Notes under the pieces: generated by a model
Seen by the model: the letters and a program-made list of their open reading frames with translations, nothing else
Database searches by the model: none
What the model was told of the DNA's origin: nothing
Translations under genes and position numbers: made by a program
Part shown: piece after piece, positions 60,652-64,000 of the stretch
How the letters are laid out: every line of letters starts with the position of its first letter
Position numbering within the stretch: the stretch's first letter is position 1
NCBI RefSeq assembly: GCF_017896165.1
Contig: NZ_JAFCNB010000006.1
Coordinates: 186,001-250,000, forward strand
Direction of reading: 5' to 3'
DNA from: Microbispora oryzae
GTDB taxonomy: Bacteria; Actinomycetota; Actinomycetes; Streptosporangiales; Streptosporangiaceae
Length of the DNA stretch: 64,000 nucleotides

Positions 60652-60691
60652 GGTGGGCGTGCAGGCGATCCGTTGTTCGCCTCCGCCCACC
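60652..60691. terminator. Bidirectional terminator between serC and the HxlR gene
   Basis: Stem of ggtgggcg (60652-60659)/cgcccacc (60684-60691) and aggcga (60663-60668)/tcgcct (60677-60682), with small internal bulges and an 8-nt loop. It ends 3 bp from the HxlR stop. Confidence 0.65.
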
Positions 60692-60694
60692 CGC

Positions 60695-61081
60695 TCACCG
60701 ATCCGCGCGGTCGTAGGCCTCCTGCGACGCTGACACGTCGCCGAGGTGCGCGATCGCCCATTCCTCCAGCGCGTGCAGCGGCTCGCGCAGGGTCCGGCCC
60801 GCCTCGGTGAGCGCGTACTCCACGCGGACCGGAACGTCGGGGTAGACGGTGCGTCGCACGATCCCGTCGCGTTCGAGCGCGCGGAGAGTCTGGGTGAGCA
60901 TCTTCTGCGAGACGCCTTCGATGCGTCGGCGCAACTCTGAGAAGCGGACGTCGCCGTCCCAGAGGGCGCCCACGATGAGCACCGTCCAACGGTCGCCTAT
61001 GCGATCCAGGATGTGGCGGGTCGGGCAGTCCGCGCGGTAGGGGCTGCCGCGGAGCACCGACTCAGCCTGGGTGGTTACCAC
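60695..61081 (-). CDS. HxlR-family transcriptional regulator
   Basis: A 128-residue winged-helix repressor/activator. The conserved region has CPTRHILDRIGDRWTVLIVG, then RFSELRRRIEGVSQKMLTQT, LRALERDGIVRRTVYP and VRVEYALTEAGRTL. A single N-terminal Cys in CPTRH may sense redox state or quinones, as in HxlR-type regulators. I use the GTG at 61081 with GAAGAAGG upstream; the ATG at 61099 has no ribosome-binding site. It is divergent from a small NAD(P)-binding protein that it probably controls. Confidence 0.9.
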   Translation of the reverse strand: MVTTQAESVLRGSPYRADCPTRHILDRIGDRWTVLIVGALWDGDVRFSELRRRIEGVSQKMLTQTLRALERDGIVRRTVYPDVPVRVEYALTEAGRTLREPLHALEEWAIAHLGDVSASQEAYDRADR

Positions 61082-61171
61082 AAGGTGCCTTCTTCCCATT
61101 GGAGAGCTGCGTTCATACAGTAAGCGCGAGCGTCGTCCGACGCCACCCGCCCTGGAGAAAGGCACCTCGTG
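61068..61171. promoter_or_regulatory. Divergent control region with mirrored start sequences
   Basis: The minus strand of the HxlR gene reads GAAGGCACCTTGTG over its ribosome-binding site and start; the plus strand reads AAAGGCACCTCGTG over those of the opposite gene. These form an imperfect inverted repeat about 70 bp apart that could be operator half-sites. Confidence 0.45.
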
Positions 61172-61816
61172 TCTCGCATCACCGTCATCGGCGGCACCGG
61201 GTATGCCGGTTCGGCCATCGTCGCGGAGGCCGCCGCTCGCGGCCACCAGGTCACCGCGCTGAGCCGCTCGCTCCCCGACGCGCCGATCCCGAACGTGACC
61301 TATGTCCAAGGTGACGCCACCGACGCAGCAACGCTCTCGGCACCCATTGAGGGCGCGGACGTCGTAGTGGGCGCGCTCGCCCCACGCGGCCCGCTGGCCG
61401 GCGCCTTCCGCGACGTCTACGGCACGATCGCTCGTCTGGCCGATGCCGCAGGCGTACCCCTGTACGTCGTCGGCGGTTACTCGTCACTGCGTCCCGCGCG
61501 CGGGGCGGATCGCTTCGTCGCCGACCTCAGCCACGTCCCCGCGGAGCTCCACGACGAGATCCGCGCCGGGGCCGCGCTCGTCATCGAAGACCTCCCGGCC
61601 ACGCCCGCGACGCTCGACTGGGTCTTTGTGAGCCCCGCGCTCAGGTTCGGCGCACATATGCCCGGCGAACGACTCGGCCGTTATCGGCTCGGCGACGACA
61701 TCGCGGTCCAGCCCGAGGACGGCGGCGCGATCTCCGCCGCGGACTACGCCCTCGGGTTCGTCGACCTGATCGAGAAAGGCGACCACCACAGGGCACAGGT
61801 CAACCTCGGCCACTAG
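61169..61816 (+). CDS. NAD(P)-binding (NmrA/SDR-like) protein
   Basis: A 215-residue Rossmann-fold protein related to NmrA and atypical short-chain dehydrogenases. The nucleotide-binding motif is VIGGTGYAGSAIVAEAAARG near the N-terminus (residues 5-25), and VYGTIARLADAAGVPLYVVG follows. It lacks an obvious YxxxK. It begins at GTG (61169) with GGAGAAAGG upstream. In HxlR-linked pairs such proteins often act as NAD(P)H-dependent quinone or flavin reductases; this is inferred from the pairing, not from a catalytic motif. Confidence 0.85.
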   Translation: MSRITVIGGTGYAGSAIVAEAAARGHQVTALSRSLPDAPIPNVTYVQGDATDAATLSAPIEGADVVVGALAPRGPLAGAFRDVYGTIARLADAAGVPLYVVGGYSSLRPARGADRFVADLSHVPAELHDEIRAGAALVIEDLPATPATLDWVFVSPALRFGAHMPGERLGRYRLGDDIAVQPEDGGAISAADYALGFVDLIEKGDHHRAQVNLGH

Positions 61817-61826
61817 CTCCGGCGGC

Positions 61827-62450
61827 TCAGTAGGCGGCGCGGCGCCGGCGCAACAGCCAGGCGGCCACGATCCCGCCGATGAGACCGAACAGGTGGCCCT
61901 GCCAGGAGACACCCGGCTGCGTCGGCAGGGCCCCCCACAGGATCGAGTAGTAGAGCGCGGCGACCAGGACGCCGAGGACGATGTCGAGCGCCCGGCGGTC
62001 GAACAGACCACGGGCGACGACATAACCGAAATATCCGAAGACGAGGCCGCTCGCGCCGATTGTCAGGGTGCCCGGCGGGCTGGTGAACCAGACCCCAAGC
62101 CCGCTGATCAGGATGATCACAAGGCTCGCGCCCAGGAACCGGCCGATTCCCCGGATCGCCGCGAGAAAACCGAGGATCAGCAGCGGCACCGAGTTCGCCA
62201 TCAGGTGGGCGAAGCCCGCGTGCAGGAACGGGGCGAAGACGATGCCGGGCAGGCCGTCCGGATCATGCGCGACGATCCCGAATCTGTCGAGCCTGCCGTT
62301 CTCGACGTAGTCGACGATCTCGACCGCCCACATCGCCGCCACCAGTAGGATCATCAGTATCGCGCTGCCCAGAGCACCGCTCAGCAGCTTCGCCGTACGA
62401 TCTCTGGCCGACCGGCCGGGCGGGGGCGTCCCGGTCGCGGAATCACTCAT
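61827..62450 (-). CDS. Rhomboid-family intramembrane serine protease
   Basis: A 207-residue membrane protease that cleaves transmembrane substrates within the bilayer. It has about six membrane helices. The catalytic dyad is Ser134 in TIGASGLVFGY and His186 in SWQGHLFGLIGG, and the oxyanion-side motif HAGFAHLMANSVPL (His82, Asn86) is present. The ATG at 62450 is preferred over a GTG at 62477 although both lack a strong Shine-Dalgarno. It converges on the preceding NAD(P)-binding gene. The substrate is unknown; the surface-protein locus in this window is only a speculative candidate. Confidence 0.92.
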   Translation of the reverse strand: MSDSATGTPPPGRSARDRTAKLLSGALGSAILMILLVAAMWAVEIVDYVENGRLDRFGIVAHDPDGLPGIVFAPFLHAGFAHLMANSVPLLILGFLAAIRGIGRFLGASLVIILISGLGVWFTSPPGTLTIGASGLVFGYFGYVVARGLFDRRALDIVLGVLVAALYYSILWGALPTQPGVSWQGHLFGLIGGIVAAWLLRRRRAAY

Positions 62451-62567
62451 GACTTCACCGTACGCAGTGTCGCTCACGATCGAGCGAACTGCCCAGAACG
62501 CCCGCCCGTACGCGCGGTGTGGAAGGGTGGATCTCCTCCCGCCCCGGAGCGAAGGCGGGGGGTGGGG

Positions 62568-63347
62568 TCACTCGCCCTTCCAGTTGGGCGCGCGCTTCTC
62601 GGCGAAGGCCGCGGCGCCCTCCATGGCGTCCTTCGAGGCGAAGATCGGGTTCACGATCTCGGCCTGCTTCCCGAACATCTCGTCGCGCCGCCAGTCGGCC
62701 GACTCGACGACGATGCGCTTGGTGGCCGCCAGGGCCAGCGGCGCGTTCGCCGCGATCACGCGGGCCAGTTCCAGCGCCCCGCCGAGCGCGCCGCCCGCCG
62801 GGGTGACCCGGTTGACCAGGCCCAGCTCGTGGAGCCGCGACGCCGGATAGTGGTCGCCGGTCAGCGCGATCTCCATCGCCACGTGATAGGGGATCCGCCG
62901 CGGCACCCGCATGACTCCCCCGGCGCCGGCCACCAGCCCGCGTCTGGGCTCGGGCAGGCCGAACTTCGCCTCCTCGGAGGCCACGACGATGTCACACGAC
63001 AGGACCAGCTCGAAGCCTCCGGCCAGGGCGTAGCCCTCGACCGCCGCGATCAGCGGCTTGCGGGGCGGCGCCTCGACGAGGCCGCCGAACCCCCGGCCCT
63101 CGATCACGGGCAGGTCGCCCGCGAGGAAGCCCTTCAGGTCCATGCCGGCCGAGAACGTGCCGCCCGCGCCGGTCAGCACGATCACGGCCACGTCCCGGCG
63201 TCCGTCGAGGTCGTCCATCGCCGCGGCGATGCCGCGCGCCACGGCGCCGTTCACCGCGTTCCTGGACTTCGGCCGGTTGATGGTGACGACGCCGACCGCG
63301 CCGTCCACCTCAACGAGTACGTCTTCCGTCACCACAGCCTCGGACAC
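62568..63347 (-). CDS. Enoyl-CoA hydratase/isomerase (crotonase) family protein
   Basis: A 259-residue crotonase. It hydrates trans-2-enoyl-CoA or acts on a related CoA thioester. It starts at GTG (63347) with GGGAG upstream. The oxyanion hole is FSAGMDLKG (residues 65-73) and YALAGGFELVLSCD; the two general acid/base residues Glu113 and Glu133 (LPEPRRGLVAGAGG) have the same 20-residue spacing as in mammalian hydratase. The C-terminus has the usual trimerisation helices. It is 16 bp downstream of the short-chain dehydrogenase gene, so the two form an operon and may belong to one lipid- or aromatic-degradation route. Confidence 0.92.
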   Translation of the reverse strand: MSEAVVTEDVLVEVDGAVGVVTINRPKSRNAVNGAVARGIAAAMDDLDGRRDVAVIVLTGAGGTFSAGMDLKGFLAGDLPVIEGRGFGGLVEAPPRKPLIAAVEGYALAGGFELVLSCDIVVASEEAKFGLPEPRRGLVAGAGGVMRVPRRIPYHVAMEIALTGDHYPASRLHELGLVNRVTPAGGALGGALELARVIAANAPLALAATKRIVVESADWRRDEMFGKQAEIVNPIFASKDAMEGAAAFAEKRAPNWKGE

Positions 63348-63363
63348 CTGATCTCCCTTGTGA

Positions 63364-64000
63364 TCACTTGGGCAGGAAGCGGATGCCGCCGTCGAAGCGG
63401 ATGACCTCGCCGTTCATGTAGTCGTTCTCGATGAGCGAGCGCACGAGGTGCGCGAACTCCGCGGCCGTGCCGAGACGCTTGGGAAACGCCACCGGCTCGA
63501 TCAGCTTGGCCTTGAACGCGTCGGCGTCCTTGTCGCCGATCTTGCCGTAGATCGGGGTGTCGATGATCCCCGGCGCGACGGTGAGTACGCGCACCCCGAT
63601 GACCGCCAGGTCGCGGGCCGCGGGAAGGGTCATGCCGATGATGCCGCCCTTGGACGCGGAGTAGGCCACCTGGCCGATCTGCCCCTCGATACCGGCCACG
63701 GACGCGGTGTTGACGATCACGCCGCGGGCGCCGTCCTGGTCCACCGGCTCGGTCTTCGCCATGGCGGCGGCGCCGATGCGCATGAGATTGAACGTGCCGA
63801 TCAGGTTGACGTCGATCACCTTGCGGTACGACGCGAGGTCGTGGGGCGAGCCGTCGCGGCCCACGGTCCGGGCGGCCCAGCCGATGCCGGCGCTGCTGAT
63901 CACGGCGCGCAACGGCTTTCCGGTGGCGACCGCGGCGTCCACGGCCGCCTGCACCGAGCCCTCGTCGGCCACGTCCGTGTGCGCGAACACGCCGCCGATC
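63364..64000 (-). CDS. Short-chain dehydrogenase/reductase (5' end cut by window edge)
   Basis: A Rossmann-fold SDR whose N-terminal NAD-binding motif lies outside the window. The visible 211 residues contain the catalytic Ser in IVNTASVAG, the Tyr/Lys pair in YSASKGGIIGM, and the C-terminal FDGGIRFLPK common to 3-hydroxyacyl-CoA dehydrogenase type 2 and FabG-like enzymes; VAPGIIDTPI follows the active site. The last codons read before the edge are GGVFAHTDVADE. With the crotonase gene 16 bp downstream, it fits beta-oxidation steps 2 and 3. Substrate specificity is not determined. Confidence 0.9.
   Translation of the reverse strand, partial: IGGVFAHTDVADEGSVQAAVDAAVATGKPLRAVISSAGIGWAARTVGRDGSPHDLASYRKVIDVNLIGTFNLMRIGAAAMAKTEPVDQDGARGVIVNTASVAGIEGQIGQVAYSASKGGIIGMTLPAARDLAVIGVRVLTVAPGIIDTPIYGKIGDKDADAFKAKLIEPVAFPKRLGTAAEFAHLVRSLIENDYMNGEVIRFDGGIRFLPK

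Overview
The window is a GC-rich actinomycete chromosome segment. The sequence has strong G/C third-position bias, frequent GTG and TTG starts, Ser/Pro/Thr-rich exported proteins, a multidomain SpoIIE-type phosphatase and a DtxR-type iron regulator. Gene order and content suggest a filamentous actinomycete, possibly of the Streptosporangiales, but I cannot fix the genus. No phage, insertion sequence, integrase or CRISPR array is visible.

Positions 1-30270 hold the translation/transcription core, all on the minus strand: tRNA-Trp, secE, nusG, rplK, rplA, a lipoprotein gene, rplJ, rplL, two small membrane-protein genes, rpoB, rpoC, then the str operon (rpsL, rpsG, fusA, tuf), the S10 operon (rpsJ to rpsQ) and the spc operon (rplN to secY, with secY cut by the left edge). 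Sites I can support are two good -35/-10 pairs before rpoB, one before rpsL, an L10-type leader before rplJ, and hairpins after rpoC, rplL, tuf and between fusA and tuf. The lipoprotein and the two Mce-associated-like genes are non-ribosomal insertions in this block.

Positions 30500-42500 are mixed: an aspartate-type aminotransferase, an adenosine deaminase-like hydrolase, an ECF sigma factor with an atypical membrane partner, a methyltransferase, a secreted protein followed by a response regulator/histidine kinase pair, a long acyl-CoA dehydrogenase facing a thiolase, and an unrecognised protein with an acidic tandem repeat.

Positions 42556-49261 form the most unusual block, a cell-surface locus. 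It has two class F-like sortases, each directly downstream of an exported protein (43467-44357 then 42556-43449; 47834-49189 then 46962-47828), a third exported protein (44531-46021) and a divergent secreted protein (46161-46928). Three of the exported proteins share a C-terminal signal, Q-[VI]-[ST]-x-T-P-x-G-[AG]-A-[AQ]-T-G, before a hydrophobic helix and an Arg-containing tail. It resembles LAxTG but lacks the leading Leu. I infer a dedicated sortase/substrate system.

Positions 49400-64000 carry an acyl-CoA dehydrogenase, a tiny membrane protein, a PAS-GAF-SpoIIE-ATPase regulator, a DtxR/IdeR regulator divergent from udgX (uracil-DNA crosslinking glycosylase with His109), pdxH, a citrate synthase with Glu at the catalytic Asp position, a 931-residue membrane protein with an external ligand-binding domain, serC, an HxlR regulator divergent from an NAD(P)-binding protein, a rhomboid protease, a crotonase and a short-chain dehydrogenase cut by the right edge.
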